DNA of 64,000 bases from Rhizobium sp. GN54 (GTDB lineage Bacteria > Pseudomonadota > Alphaproteobacteria > Rhizobiales > Rhizobiaceae). The stretch lies in the NCBI RefSeq assembly GCF_021026345.1, contig NZ_JAJNCZ010000001.1:496001-560000 (forward strand). The letters run 5' to 3'. The notes beneath the pieces are model-generated. The model did not search any database. It was not told the origin of the DNA and saw only the letters and a program-made list of their open reading frames with translations. The translations under genes and the position numbers were made by a program. Shown one piece after another: positions 44,878 through 54,069 of the stretch (position 1 is its first letter; every line of letters starts with the position of its first letter).

Positions 44878-45747
44878 CAGGTTGAGGCCGATCCCCCAGG
44901 GGTCGACCAGCGAGACGACGCCGCCCTGCCGCGTCGTTGCGATTTCCATCGTCTCGAGCCTGTCGACCGCCTGCTGCAGCCGGCCGGGCTCGGCGAAGCG
45001 GATCGTGTAGTCGGCAAGGCCGCTCATCGCCGGCTCCCGCCTGGCCGCCCCGCGCGAATTCCAGACATTGGCCGCGACATGGTGGTGGTACTTGCCGGAG
45101 GCGAAGAAGCTTGCCCCGGGATAGCGCGCCATCAGGTCGAGGCCGAGCACGTCGCGGAAGAAGGCGTCGGCCTGGGGAATGTCCGACACCTGCAGGTGGA
45201 TGTGGCCCATGGCGGTTCCCTCGGAAAGGCCGCTCCAGGCTTCGTCCTTGGGAGCCTCGTCGTAGAGCCGCTGCAGGTCGAGCGGCAGCGTTGCCATCTC
45301 CACCGTGCCGTCCGGCTGGTAGTTCCAGTCCTCGCGGCTGCGGTCGCGATAGACCTCGATGCCGTTGCCTTCCGGATCGTCCAGGTAGATCGCCTCGCTG
45401 ACCAGGTGGTCGGAGGCGCCCGTCAGTTGCACGCCGCCATGGGCGGCATGGGCGAGCCAGCGTGAAAGTTCCTTGCGGTCCGGTACCAGGAAGGCGTTGT
45501 GGAACAGCCCCGGCGCGCGGCGCGAGGCACGGGCGGCCTTGCCGTCGGTGGACAGCGTCAACAGCGGCCGGCCGCCGACGCCCAGCGTCAGGCCCGATGG
45601 CGAACGCTCCAGCACCGAGAGGCCCATGATCTTCTGGTACCAGTCCGCCACCATCGGCAGGTCCATGACGACGAGGTGCGCATGGTCGACATGGGCCGGC
45701 ATGTTGACGGCATGGTTGGGCGAGGCGAGCGCCGTCTGTTCGGTCAT
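44869..45747 (-). CDS. VOC-family protein, extradiol ring-cleavage type (CatE-like)
   Basis: This 292-residue protein has two vicinal-oxygen-chelate modules (about 18-140 and 180-290). The first has VDHAHLVVMDL (His24) and EVYRD; the second has GHIHLQVSDI and a later VWNSRG. This pattern matches the catechol-2,3-dioxygenase-like CatE group, some of which are dioxygenases and others glyoxalase-like. Metal ligands cannot be assigned firmly. ATG 45747 has a GGAG/AAGG region upstream. It is divergent from a universal stress protein. The substrate is unknown. Confidence 0.88.
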   Translation of the reverse strand: MTEQTALASPNHAVNMPAHVDHAHLVVMDLPMVADWYQKIMGLSVLERSPSGLTLGVGGRPLLTLSTDGKAARASRRAPGLFHNAFLVPDRKELSRWLAHAAHGGVQLTGASDHLVSEAIYLDDPEGNGIEVYRDRSREDWNYQPDGTVEMATLPLDLQRLYDEAPKDEAWSGLSEGTAMGHIHLQVSDIPQADAFFRDVLGLDLMARYPGASFFASGKYHHHVAANVWNSRGAARREPAMSGLADYTIRFAEPGRLQQAVDRLETMEIATTRQGGVVSLVDPWGIGLNLSA

Positions 45748-45809
45748 GAACCTTACTCCGCTGTGATTTCCATCGTGCCGGTCCGAGAGCTTCGGGCCGG
45801 TTTCGGGCT

Positions 45810-45829
45810 TCGGTTTTCGGTAAAACCGA
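45810..45829. promoter_or_regulatory. Perfect 8-bp dyad with tetraloop upstream of the VOC gene
   Basis: TCGGTTTT and AAAACCGA flank CGGT in the 300-base interval between the VOC gene and the universal stress gene. A second dyad, GTCAAC-N5-GTTGAC, is at 45890-45906. Both could be operators or, for the first, a leader hairpin. I cannot assign a regulator, and no gene is supported in this interval. Confidence 0.45.
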
Positions 45830-46048
45830 TCTGTCGTGAATATGGCTGCGGGCGGTCGTTCGGAATAGGTGGCGATCCGGCGAAATATTGTCAACATGGA
45901 GTTGACGGTGAGGCCGCGCCGGTTCGGTAACCGCATGCCGGCGGCCGGTTTGGCGCGGTCCTTCAGTTTTGGCTTGATCCTCGTCAATGTCGCGTGCAGT
46001 CTCGGCATGCGACGTTTGCTCCGTGATAAGGAGAAAAGGGAGCCGGGC

Positions 46049-46459
46049 ATGTACAAGAAGATCATCGTTCCCGTTGCAATGGACCAGATGGAGCGCGGCG
46101 AGCAGATCCTGAAAAGGGCCGTCGGACTCCTGTCGGAAGGCGGCGAGGTCGTTCTGGTCAACGTCATCGAGATCGCCACCAGCTACATCTCGATCGAGTT
46201 TCCCGCCGGCATGGTCGAAATGGAACTCAAGCAGGCCGAGGAGCGCCTCGCCCGCCTGCGCGACAAGCTCGGCCTGAAGGCGACGATCGACATCCGCTAC
46301 GGCGCCAGTGCCCGCGAAATTCTCGCCGCCGCGCAGGAACACGGCGGCGATCTCATCATTGTTGCCTCGCATCGCCCGGGGCTGGCAAACTACCTGCTGG
46401 GCTCGACTGCGGACCGGGTCGTACGCCATGCGCCGATCTCGGTTCTCGTCGATCGCTGA
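46049..46459 (+). CDS. Universal stress protein (UspA family)
   Basis: This 136-residue cytosolic protein is a single Usp domain: it starts YKKIIVPVAMDQMERGEQIL and ends ASHRPGLANYLLGSTADRVV and PISVLVDR, carrying the ATP-binding-type G-rich segment. Such proteins assist survival under oxygen limitation and other stresses. ATG 46049 follows AAAAGGGAG; the earlier open frame has no coding sense. It is followed 144 bases later by a DksA/TraR-like gene on the same strand and is divergent from the VOC gene. Confidence 0.92.
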   Translation: MYKKIIVPVAMDQMERGEQILKRAVGLLSEGGEVVLVNVIEIATSYISIEFPAGMVEMELKQAEERLARLRDKLGLKATIDIRYGASAREILAAAQEHGGDLIIVASHRPGLANYLLGSTADRVVRHAPISVLVDR

Positions 46460-46603
46460 CGCCCCGACCGCCGGCCCGTGACGGGGCGGCAATGGGAGGT
46501 GGGACGCAGGCTCCTCCCATGTCGTGCAGTCGCGTTGCCGCCGCGCCGGGGCGGGCATCCCCGCCGTCTCCGACGGACGGGTATTTTCTGGAAAGGACAG
46601 CCG

Positions 46604-46924
46604 ATGCTGGATACCGCACAATTCAAGGACAGGCTTCTCGGCCGCAAGCACGAACTCTATCGCCGCCTGCACAAGATCGAGGGCGACCTGGAGGCGACGC
46701 CAAATCCCGACGCCGAGGAGCGCGCGACCGAGCGCGAGAACGACGAGGTGCTGGAGGAGATCGGCAATACCGGCCTCGGCGAACTCGCCGCCATCGACGC
46801 CGCGCTGAACCGCATCGAGGCCGGCACCTTCGGCATCTGCCCCAAATGCGGCAACCCGATCTCACCGGCGCGGCTCGCAGCCGTCCCGCATGCGGCGCTC
46901 TGCGAGGAGTGCATCCACCCGTAG
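46604..46924 (+). CDS. TraR/DksA-type zinc-finger protein
   Basis: This 106-residue protein has a helical N-terminal half (TAQFKDRLLGRKHELYRRLH; ERATERENDEVLEEIG) and a C4 zinc finger (ICPKCGNPI ... ALCEECI). It resembles short DksA relatives that bind RNA polymerase through its secondary channel. Compared with full-length DksA (about 150 residues) the long coiled coil is shortened. ATG 46604 has GGAAAGGAC upstream. It lies between the universal stress gene and hemolysin III on the same strand and may act in stress responses. Confidence 0.9.
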   Translation: MLDTAQFKDRLLGRKHELYRRLHKIEGDLEATPNPDAEERATERENDEVLEEIGNTGLGELAAIDAALNRIEAGTFGICPKCGNPISPARLAAVPHAALCEECIHP

Positions 46925-46929
46925 TTTTT

Positions 46930-47100
46930 TTCCTCACAAGCATGTCGCGCAAAAGTGTGCAGCGGTTTTGCGGTGACGACATGCGCAATCAAAAAATGCA
47001 TGTCACGCAAAAGTGTGCAGCGGTCTTGCGGCGACGACTTGCACAGGATCAGAAATCCGAAGCGCGGAAGCGACCCTGAAAGATCGCTTTTCGCGCTTTG
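46930..47100. repeat. Two family C modules followed by a hairpin
   Basis: Two tandem copies of a motif containing CGCAAAAGTGTGCAGCGG and TTGCGG(T/C)GACGAC occur at about 46946-46990 and 46999-47042. The inverted repeat GAAGCGCGGAAGCGACC ... GATCGCTTTTCGCGCTTT follows (about 47058-47100). The pattern also appears at 16329-16432, and a relic is at about 48002-48060. This 400-base gap before the hemolysin III gene shows no gene. Confidence 0.7.
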
Positions 47101-47333
47101 AGACCTCGCCAAACCGTTACCGAGGTTACCAAACGTGAAGCCCCGGCGGCTTTCCGGGCGCTTGCCGGCCTTGAAGGCTGCGCCCGCAATTGGCACCATG
47201 GGATGCCCGCAACGTCTCTATGGGGCGCTCCCTTCCGGGAGGGGAGTGGGGCAGCATGGCGCCGATGGTCCTGGCTTGCCGGACGCGCCTTCGAAGCCTG
47301 ACGTCGGCAATGTAGCGCGTGGAACGGGGTCGC

Positions 47334-47984
47334 ATGGAACTCGAAGGCATCCGATGGGACTACGACCGCCATGAACTGATCGCCGACGGCATCGTTCATG
47401 GAATCGGCGTCGTGCTTGCCCTCATCGGGGTCACCGCGCTGATCTTCTACGCCACCGTCTGGACCACGAGCGGACAGATCGCCGCCGCCTGGATCTACGG
47501 CCTCGGCCTGCTGATGTCGCTCGGCATATCCTTCGCCTACAATCTCTGGCCCGCCTCGAAGGTGAAGTGGATGCTGCGCCGCTTCGACCATTCGGCGATC
47601 TTCGTCCTGATCGCGGCGACCTACACGCCGTTTCTGCAGCGCGGGCTGCACGATCCCGTGCTGGCGGGCATGCTGGTCGCCGTCTGGCTGATCGCGGCCG
47701 CCGGCGTGGCACTCAAGTTCCTGCTGCCGGGACGCTACGACCGGCTGGCGATCCTGCTCTATCTCGGCATGGGCTGGAGCGGCGTCATCGCCTCCGGGCC
47801 CTTGAGCGCGACATTGTCGGAAACGACGATCCTGCTGATCCTCGCCGGCGGCATCGTCTATTCGCTCGGCGTCGTCTTCTACATCTGGCAGAGCCTGCGC
47901 TTTCAGAGCGCGATCTGGCACGGCTTCGTCGTCGCAGCCGCCGGCATCCACTATTCCGCGGTGATTTCCTGCGTCAGCGCCTGA
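47334..47984 (+). CDS. Hemolysin III family (PAQR-like) membrane protein
   Basis: This 216-residue inner-membrane protein has seven predicted helices and the conserved HGIGVVLALIGVTAL near residue 22, FDHSAIFVLIAATYTPFL (Asp/His site) and the closing WHGFVVAAAGIHYSAV with further histidines. These conserved polar residues suggest a metal-dependent hydrolase-like core as in PAQR proteins. Despite the name, haemolytic activity is not expected. ATG 47334 follows GGAACGGGG; a GTG five codons earlier is possible. Confidence 0.9.
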   Translation: MELEGIRWDYDRHELIADGIVHGIGVVLALIGVTALIFYATVWTTSGQIAAAWIYGLGLLMSLGISFAYNLWPASKVKWMLRRFDHSAIFVLIAATYTPFLQRGLHDPVLAGMLVAVWLIAAAGVALKFLLPGRYDRLAILLYLGMGWSGVIASGPLSATLSETTILLILAGGIVYSLGVVFYIWQSLRFQSAIWHGFVVAAAGIHYSAVISCVSA

Positions 47985-48050
47985 CGGGGGGAGGGCGGCC
48001 GGCAGGTCGCCCAAAGCCGGGCTGCGGTTTGCGGCACGACATGCGCAAGG

Positions 48051-48635
48051 TCAGGGACCCGGCGAACGGCGCTCGCCCTTGAGCAGGACGACGAGGTAGC
48101 GGCAAGGCTGCTTGCCGTCGTTGACGAAGACGCAGTCGGCCGGCGCGCCGAGGGTCAGGCAGTCGCCCGCTTCGAGCCGGTGGGTCGTCTCGCCCTCGAC
48201 GAAGGTCAGCACGCCGCAGCCGACGCGCAGCATCTGGCGCTGGAAGACGAAGGCAGCGGCGGGGTAGGCGACCCGGGCGCCGGGCGGCAGTTCCACCTCG
48301 ACCAGTTCGGCGGGCGCTGCGACCGGCGAGACCTGGCGGCGGCGGTAGCCGGTTTCCGAGTCGACCCAGACGGGCTGGTCGGCGTGGCGCATCAGGCGCT
48401 CGGAACCGGCTTCGGCGCGCGCGATCAGCGTGGAGACGGAAAAGCCGAAGGCGCCGCACAGCCGTCCGAGCAGGGCTGCCGTCGGGCTGCTCTCGCCGCG
48501 CTCGACCTTGTGGATCATCGCGCGCGAGACGCCGGCGCGTTCGGAAAGCTCGGTCAGCGACCAGCCGCGGCCCTCGCGCTCGGCGCGGACGCGAAGGCCT
48601 AGACTCCGGTCGAAATCATCTGCTAAAATGGACAT
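48051..48635 (-). CDS. XRE-family regulator with cupin domain
   Basis: This 194-residue protein has an N-terminal XRE helix-turn-helix (LGLRVRAEREGRGWSLTELS, then RAGVSRAMIHKVERGESSP, about residues 12-68) and a C-terminal cupin (about 100-190: FVFQRQMLRVGCGVLTFVEG, HRLEAGDCLTLG). This architecture is common in regulators of amino-acid or small-molecule acetylation and uptake. It is divergent from a GNAT gene only 26 bases away, so their promoters must overlap each other or the coding ends. No ribosome site is visible before its ATG. Confidence 0.92.
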   Translation of the reverse strand: MSILADDFDRSLGLRVRAEREGRGWSLTELSERAGVSRAMIHKVERGESSPTAALLGRLCGAFGFSVSTLIARAEAGSERLMRHADQPVWVDSETGYRRRQVSPVAAPAELVEVELPPGARVAYPAAAFVFQRQMLRVGCGVLTFVEGETTHRLEAGDCLTLGAPADCVFVNDGKQPCRYLVVLLKGERRSPGP

Positions 48636-48661
48636 ATCGTAACAATAGTGGACAGGCGATC

Positions 48662-49198
48662 ATGAGGCAAGCGACGACGGAACAGGCGGCGCTCATCCGC
48701 GATGCGCGCGAGGACGACATGGGCGCGGTCATGGAGATCTACAACGACGCCGTCGCCAACACGACCGCCATCTGGAACGACGAACAGGTCGATCTGGAAA
48801 ACCGGCTCGACTGGTTCCGCACCCGTCGCGCCCGCGGCTTTCCGGTGCTCGTCGCCGAGATCGAGGGCAGGGTGGTCGGATATGCTTCCTACGGCGACTG
48901 GCGCGCCTTCGACGGCTACCGCCACACCGCCGAGCACTCGATCTACGTGCATCGGGACGTTCGTGGCAGGGGTGTCGGGCGCACGCTGCTCGAAAGCCTG
49001 ATCGCCCGGGCGAAGGATGCCGGCATTCACGTCATGATCGCCGGCATCGAGGCGGAGAACGAAGCCTCGATCCGCCTGCACGAAAGTCTCGGCTTCCGCG
49101 TCGTCGGCCGGTTCGAGGAGGTCGGCACCAAGTTCGGCCGCTGGCTCGACCTGACCTGCATGGAGCTCTGCCTCAAGCGCCAGAAAAACGTTGCCTGA
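48662..49198 (+). CDS. GNAT acetyltransferase (phosphinothricin/methionine sulfoximine type)
   Basis: This 178-residue cytosolic enzyme is closely similar in pattern to Pat/MddA acetyltransferases: IRDAREDDMGAVMEIYNDAV at the start, [39 protein letters not shown] (acetyl-CoA loop about 95-115), and a C-terminal LHESLGFRVVGRFEEVGTKF. These enzymes acetylate methionine sulfoximine, methionine sulfone or glufosinate. It is divergent from the XRE-cupin regulator, which probably controls it. AGG lies seven bases before the ATG. Confidence 0.92.
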   Translation: MRQATTEQAALIRDAREDDMGAVMEIYNDAVANTTAIWNDEQVDLENRLDWFRTRRARGFPVLVAEIEGRVVGYASYGDWRAFDGYRHTAEHSIYVHRDVRGRGVGRTLLESLIARAKDAGIHVMIAGIEAENEASIRLHESLGFRVVGRFEEVGTKFGRWLDLTCMELCLKRQKNVA

Positions 49199-49370
49199 CA
49201 AGGCCGTGGGCGGATCAGGCGAATCCTTGTCTGATCCGAAGCGGAACCGACCGCTCCGCCGAACGGAATCGAATTCTCGTAAGATTCCATCAAGTCATTG
49301 TTTAATATTGTTTTTTATTTCGTGCGGGCAGGTGGCCTGTCGCAGGGCGCCGGTGGCGCAACCCCCTCTG

Positions 49371-49495
49371 CCCTGCCGGGCATCTCCCCCACAAGGGGGG
49401 AGAAAGCCCGCGGCAACGTCCTGCCCGACTGGAGCCCCGGCGATGCGCCTGGGTTAATCCCTCCCCCTTGTGGGAAGGGTGGGGAGGGGTCTTCG
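49371..49495. repeat. Two GC-rich hairpin elements (family D)
   Basis: The gap after the GNAT gene holds TCTCCCCC/GGGGGAGA (49383-49403) and, about 55 bases on, a CCCTCCCCCTTGTGGGAAGGG element (49462-49482) related to the hairpin at 20341-20365. They are at the 3' side of msrB (minus strand) and may serve as its transcript end. Upstream is a weaker dyad, GGATCAG ... CTGATCC, at about 49212-49238 just after the GNAT stop. No gene is supported. Confidence 0.6.
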
Positions 49496-49514
49496 TCCCC
49501 GCGCGACCGCCTGG

Positions 49515-49940
49515 CTATTGCTCCTCGAAGGACAGCGCCACGCCGTTCATGCAGTAGCGCAGCCCGGCCGGCGGCGGGCCGTCGGGGAAGACGTGGCCGA
49601 GATGGGCGTCGCAGTCGGCGCAGCGGATTTCCACCCGGTTCATGCCGTAGGACAGGTCCCGGTGGTTGGTGACCGCATCGGGCGCGATCGGCTGGGTGAA
49701 GCTCGGCCAGCCGGTCCCGGAATTGAACTTCGCCTCCGAACTGTAGAGCGGGCGGTCGCAGCAGATGCAGCGATAGGTGCCGCTCTTGGAACTGTCGAAG
49801 TCCGGGCTGGAAAACGCCCGTTCCGTGCCGTGCTGCCGGGTGATCCGGTACTGCTCGGGCGTCAGGATCTGCCGCCACTCCTCGTCCGTCTTGACGACCT
49901 TCAGCTTCGCATTGTCGCTCATGTTCGCCTTGTCGCTCAT
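49515..49940 (-). CDS. msrB: Peptide-methionine (R)-S-oxide reductase
   Basis: This 141-residue cytosolic MsrB repairs the R-diastereomer of methionine sulfoxide. The structural zinc is held by two CxxC pairs (RCICCDR near the middle and RCADCDA), and the catalytic cysteine is in LRYCMNG near the C-terminus, with [10 protein letters not shown] as the family hallmark. ATG 49940 is preceded by AAGGAGG at six bases; the frame extends 25 codons further without support. It is a single gene with no adjacent MsrA. Confidence 0.96.
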   Translation of the reverse strand: MSDKANMSDNAKLKVVKTDEEWRQILTPEQYRITRQHGTERAFSSPDFDSSKSGTYRCICCDRPLYSSEAKFNSGTGWPSFTQPIAPDAVTNHRDLSYGMNRVEIRCADCDAHLGHVFPDGPPPAGLRYCMNGVALSFEEQ

Positions 49941-50062
49941 GGGAGCCTCCTTTGCGCCTGATGTAGGGCCCGGCAGGGCGGAATGCAATCGAGGGGGGCG
50001 TTGCGCCGCAGGCATCTTCGATCTATCTTCCAGCTTGGAGGAAAAAAGAGAGGAATGGTGGA

Positions 50063-50317
50063 ATGCCGCTGAACATCAAGGACGAGGCCACGCATGAGCT
50101 GGCGCGGCAACTGGCCGAACGGACCGGCGAATCCCTGACGCGGGCCGTCCGTCATGCGCTCGAGGAGAAACTGGCGCGGCTGCGCGACGACGCGCCGGTG
50201 CCCCGGCTGGCCGACCAGCTCGACCGGATTGCGCTGGATTGCGCCGCCTTGCCCGTGCTCGACCGGCGCTCGCCGGAAGACATCATCGGCTATGACGAGC
50301 ATGGCCTGCCGCAATGA
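50063..50317 (+). CDS. vapB: VapB-type antitoxin
   Basis: This 84-residue antitoxin has an N-terminal ribbon-helix-helix-like pattern typical of the rhizobial VapB/PSK-type family ([35 protein letters not shown]) and a C-terminal arm, [16 protein letters not shown], that inserts into the PIN toxin. It overlaps the toxin start by four bases (ATGA). Antitoxin and complex normally repress their own promoter; the upstream region contains CTTCCAGCTTGGAGGAA, an imperfect dyad. It is a separate system from the ParE pair at 13.7 kb. Confidence 0.9.
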   Translation: MPLNIKDEATHELARQLAERTGESLTRAVRHALEEKLARLRDDAPVPRLADQLDRIALDCAALPVLDRRSPEDIIGYDEHGLPQ

Positions 50318-50709
50318 TCGTGCTCGATACGTCTGCGATCGTCGCCATTCTCTCCGATGAACCCGAGCGGCGCGCCTTCAACGAGATCATCGAGCGTGCG
50401 CCGGTCCGCTCCATCAGCGCCGCGACCCTGCTCGAGACGAAGATGGTGCTGTTCGCCCGCTTCGGACCGCAGGCCTCGAATGCCGTCGATGCCTTCATTC
50501 TGCGGGCATCGATCAGGATCGAGCCCGTCGGCGCTGATACGGCCGAGGTCGCCTTCGAGGCCTTCCGCCGCTTCGGCCGCGGAAGCGGCCATCCGGCGAA
50601 GCTGAACTACGGGGATTGCTTCTCCTATGCGCTCGCCCGGGAAAAACAGGCTCCTCTGCTTTTCAAGGGTGGCGATTTCGGCCATACCGACATAGAACCT
50701 GCCCGTTGA
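50314..50709 (+). CDS. vapC: VapC-type PIN-domain toxin
   Basis: This 131-residue RNase toxin begins VLDTSAIVAIL (Asp4) and has ATLLETKMVL (Glu near 42) and LNYGDCFSYALA (Asp near 100), with a final GGDFGHTDI. The four acidic residues of the PIN active site are therefore present. VapC enzymes cleave tRNA or rRNA when released from VapB. The start overlaps the antitoxin stop (ATGA). Length and motifs suggest it is intact. Confidence 0.93.
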   Translation: MIVLDTSAIVAILSDEPERRAFNEIIERAPVRSISAATLLETKMVLFARFGPQASNAVDAFILRASIRIEPVGADTAEVAFEAFRRFGRGSGHPAKLNYGDCFSYALAREKQAPLLFKGGDFGHTDIEPAR

Positions 50710-50890
50710 CGGAGCGACCGAATCGGATCGCCGCGCGTCCGTGATCCGTTCCGCACGGCGGGATCGCGGCCCGCGACCGAGGTTGGCGGGCGCACGGCCG
50801 CTGACAGCGACGATGGGATCGCCGGCCGTAAATTGAGGGTTTCCGCCTTGGCCGGGGACCGGGTGCCGCAGGACTTGAGGGGGAGGGCGC

Positions 50891-53275
50891 ATGCAGACGG
50901 ATAAGATGGCCATGACCTTCATCGCCTTCTGTCTGCCGTTCCTCGGCGCGCTCGTTGCCCCTGTGCTGACCCGCCTTCTCGGCCACCGGGCCGCCTGGCC
51001 GCTGGCGCTGTTTCCGGCGGCGATCTTTGCGCATTTTTCCGGCTTTCTGTCCGAAGTGGCAGCCGGCGGCGTCGTCACCGGCGGCTATGCCTGGGTGCCC
51101 GCCTATGATGTCAGTTTCTCCTGGCTGATCGACGGCCTCTCGCTCACCTTCCTGCTGCTGATCTCCGGCATCGGCGCGCTGATCGTCCTCTATTCCGGCG
51201 GTTACCTGAAGGGCCATCCCCATCAGGGGCGCTTCTTCTCCTTCATCCTGATGTTCATGGGCGCGATGCTCGGCCTCGTCGCCTCCGACAGCTTCCTGAT
51301 GCTGTTCGTGTTCTGGGAACTCACCTCGATCACCTCGTTCCTGCTGATCGGCTTCGACCATGCGCGCGAGGCCTCGCGCCGGGCGGCGCTGCAGGCGCTC
51401 GTCGTCACCGGCGGCGGCGGGCTTTTGCTGCTCGCCGGCCTGCTCGTGCTGTGGAACGTCACCGGCGCGACGCAGCTGTCGCTGCTGCTCTCCCATGGCG
51501 AGGCGGTGCGGGCCAGCCCCTTCTATCTGGCGATCCTCGTGCTCGTGCTCGGCGGCGCCTTCACCAAGTCGGCGCAGTTCCCGTTCCATTTCTGGCTGCC
51601 GAACGCGATGGAGGCGCCCACACCGGTCTCCGCCTACCTGCATTCGGCGACCATGGTGAAGGCCGGCGTCTATCTCTTGATGCGGCTCAACCCGGTGCTC
51701 GGCGAAACCACCTCGTGGGCGACGATCCTGCCGGTCTTCGGCGGGCTGACGCTCGTGGTCGGCGGCGTGCTGGCGATCCGCCAGACCGATCTGAAGCTGA
51801 TGCTCGCCTATACCACCGTCGCCTCGCTCGGCCTGCTTGTGATGCTGACCGGCTTCGGCTCGGAACATGCGGCCGCCGCCGCGGCGCTCTATCTGGTGGC
51901 CCATTCGCTGTTCAAGGGCGCGCTCTTCATGGTCGCCGGCGTGATCGACCACGAGACGGGCACGCGCGACGTCACCCGCCTCGGCGGCCTTGCGCGCCTG
52001 ATGCCGGTGACCTTCCTCGCAGCGCTGCTCGCCGCGCTGTCGATGGGCGGCCTGCCGCCCTTCTTCGGCTTCCTTGCCAAGGAGGAGGTCTATGCGGCGC
52101 TCGAAGGCGGCAATCTGGCGGCGATCGCCGCCACGCTCGCGGCCGTGATCGGCAACGCCCTGATGCTCGCAGTCGCCTTTGCCGTCGCGCTGAAGCCCTT
52201 CCTCGGCCCGCGCGTCGAGACGCCGAAGGCGCCGCATGAGGGGCCGTTGCTGCTCTGGTTGGGGCCGGCGGTTCTTGCCGCGCTCGGTCTCGGCGCCGGC
52301 CTTTTCTCAGGTGTCGTCCATCCGCTCGTCTCCTCGCCGCTGGCGACTGCCATCGCCGGAAAACCGGAGGCGGTGACCATCTCCGCGATCCCGCATGTGA
52401 GCCTGCCGCTGCTCTTGTCGGCGGTCACGGTCGCGCTCGGGATCGCGGCCTTCCTGCTGCTCGACCGTGCGCGCGCCGCCGCGGATCGGCTGGTGCTGAC
52501 GCTCGGCTGGGGACCGGACCGCGGCTTCGACCAGTTCATGGCCGGGCTCGTCCGCGTCTCCCACCGGCTGTCGCTTCGTCTGCAGCCCGGCCTGATGGAG
52601 ACCTATCTCACCGTGACGTTCGTGGTCGTGGCGCTGGCGCTCCTCGTCCCGCTCGCCTGGTACGGCGAATGGCCGCGGCTGCCGATCTGGCCGGCCGACG
52701 CGCAGTTCCACGAACTCGCCGTGATGGCGCTGGCGCTTGCCGGCGTGTTCGGCGTGCTGTCGGCGAAGAACCGGTTGAACGCGATCCTGGCGCTCGGCAT
52801 CCAGGGCTTCGCCGTCGCCCTGCTGTTCCTGCTCTTCGGCGCGCCGGACCTGTCCTTCACCCAGTTCATGGTCGAGACGCTTTCGGTCGTCATCCTCGCC
52901 CTCGTCATGACGCGGCTGCACCTGCAGCCGCGCGATTCCCGGCCTCTGCCCGAGAGGCTGCCCGATGCGGCGATCGCCATCGCCTGCGGCCTCGGCCTCT
53001 CGCTCTATCTCCTGAAGGTGACGCAGGGCCGCTTCGACCCGGTCCTGACCGAGTTCTTCGACCTCTATTCCAAGTCGATCGCCCACGGCGCCAATGTCGT
53101 CAACGTCATCATCGTCGATTTCCGCGGCACCGATACGCTGGGCGAGATCGCCGTCGTCATGACCACCGGCCTCGCCATCCTGTCGCTGATCCGCATCCGC
53201 AAGGGGTTTTCGGGGACGGCCGCCGCGTCCGCCGCCCGGGGCGCTGAAAAGGTCGCAAAGGAGCGTCAGCCGTGA
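50891..53275 (+). CDS. mnhA: Na+/H+ (or K+/H+) antiporter subunit A
   Basis: This 794-residue inner-membrane subunit is homologous to NuoL and carries about 21 helices. It includes [20 protein letters not shown] (proton-channel core) and a C-terminal MbhE/DUF4040-like part ([20 protein letters not shown]). It is the largest part of the seven-subunit Mrp/Mnh/Pha complex, which exchanges monovalent cations for protons and supports alkaline pH and salt tolerance. ATG 50891 follows GGGGGAGGG. It is the first gene of mnhABCDEFG; each following gene overlaps or nearly overlaps the previous one. Confidence 0.95.
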   Translation: MQTDKMAMTFIAFCLPFLGALVAPVLTRLLGHRAAWPLALFPAAIFAHFSGFLSEVAAGGVVTGGYAWVPAYDVSFSWLIDGLSLTFLLLISGIGALIVLYSGGYLKGHPHQGRFFSFILMFMGAMLGLVASDSFLMLFVFWELTSITSFLLIGFDHAREASRRAALQALVVTGGGGLLLLAGLLVLWNVTGATQLSLLLSHGEAVRASPFYLAILVLVLGGAFTKSAQFPFHFWLPNAMEAPTPVSAYLHSATMVKAGVYLLMRLNPVLGETTSWATILPVFGGLTLVVGGVLAIRQTDLKLMLAYTTVASLGLLVMLTGFGSEHAAAAAALYLVAHSLFKGALFMVAGVIDHETGTRDVTRLGGLARLMPVTFLAALLAALSMGGLPPFFGFLAKEEVYAALEGGNLAAIAATLAAVIGNALMLAVAFAVALKPFLGPRVETPKAPHEGPLLLWLGPAVLAALGLGAGLFSGVVHPLVSSPLATAIAGKPEAVTISAIPHVSLPLLLSAVTVALGIAAFLLLDRARAAADRLVLTLGWGPDRGFDQFMAGLVRVSHRLSLRLQPGLMETYLTVTFVVVALALLVPLAWYGEWPRLPIWPADAQFHELAVMALALAGVFGVLSAKNRLNAILALGIQGFAVALLFLLFGAPDLSFTQFMVETLSVVILALVMTRLHLQPRDSRPLPERLPDAAIAIACGLGLSLYLLKVTQGRFDPVLTEFFDLYSKSIAHGANVVNVIIVDFRGTDTLGEIAVVMTTGLAILSLIRIRKGFSGTAAASAARGAEKVAKERQP

Positions 53276-53688
53276 ACACCGTCATCTTCCGCACGCTCGC
53301 CCCGTTCCTCACCGCGCTGATGCTGCTCTTTTCCGTCTTCGTGCTGCTGCGCGGCCACAACGAGCCGGGCGGCGGCTTCATCGGCGGGCTGATCGCGGCC
53401 TCCGCACTGGCGATCTACGGTATCGCCCGCGGCATCCGCCCGGTGCGCGAGGCGCTGTGGTTCCATCCGATGACGATCGCCGCCTTCGGCCTGCTGCTCG
53501 CCTGCATCGCCGGCCTCGTCTCCATCTTCGCCGCCGTCCCCTTCATGACGGGCCTGTGGATCTATCCGGCCCTGTTCGGCGTGGAGGTCCCGCTGTCGAC
53601 GGTGATGCTGTTCGATTTCGGCGTCTACCTGGTCGTGGTCGGCGCCGTCACCTCGATCGCGCTGGCGTTGGAAAGGGAGGACATCTGA
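53272..53688 (+). CDS. mnhB: Antiporter subunit B
   Basis: This 138-residue inner-membrane subunit has four predicted helices and the hallmark [21 protein letters not shown] of MnhB/MrpB. GTG 53272 overlaps the mnhA stop (GTGA), so translation is coupled. The Glu in this segment is conserved and may be near the ion path. It ends with ALEREDI, and the stop overlaps the ATG of mnhC. Its role within the complex is defined by membership; separate activity is not expected. Confidence 0.94.
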   Translation: MNTVIFRTLAPFLTALMLLFSVFVLLRGHNEPGGGFIGGLIAASALAIYGIARGIRPVREALWFHPMTIAAFGLLLACIAGLVSIFAAVPFMTGLWIYPALFGVEVPLSTVMLFDFGVYLVVVGAVTSIALALEREDI

Positions 53689-54065
53689 TGGAAGTGCCCT
53701 TCGTCGTCCTGATCGGCATCTTCTTCGCCGCCGCCGTCTACCTGATGCTGTCGAAGTTCCTCGTGCGCATCCTGCTCGGCGTCGCCATCCTCGGCAATGC
53801 GGTGAACCTTCTGCTCTTCACCAACGGCCGGATCGTGCGCGAGGTGCCGCCGATCGTGCCCGCCGCCTTCGATCACCAGGTGGCCGTCACCGCCAATCCG
53901 CTGCCGCAGGCGCTGATCCTGACGGCGATCGTGATCTCGTTCTCGTTCTTCGCCTTCCTGCTGGTGCTCTCCTACCGCGCCTTCCAGGACCTCGGCACCG
54001 ACAACGCCAATGAGATGCGCGTCGCCGAACCCGCGGCCGACAGCGCGCCGCCGACGGGATACTAG
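53688..54065 (+). CDS. mnhC: Antiporter subunit C
   Basis: This 125-residue subunit is homologous to NuoK, with three helices: VVLIGIFFAAAVYLMLSKFL, LLGVAILGNAVNLLLFTNGR and ALILTAIVISFSFFAFLLVL. Conserved VANPLPQALILTAIVI-type sequence marks MnhC/MrpC. TGATG overlap with mnhB. The C-terminal tail (residues 105-125) is polar and not conserved. Part of the cation/proton antiporter membrane arm. Confidence 0.94.
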   Translation: MEVPFVVLIGIFFAAAVYLMLSKFLVRILLGVAILGNAVNLLLFTNGRIVREVPPIVPAAFDHQVAVTANPLPQALILTAIVISFSFFAFLLVLSYRAFQDLGTDNANEMRVAEPAADSAPPTGY

Positions 54066-54069
54066 ACAG

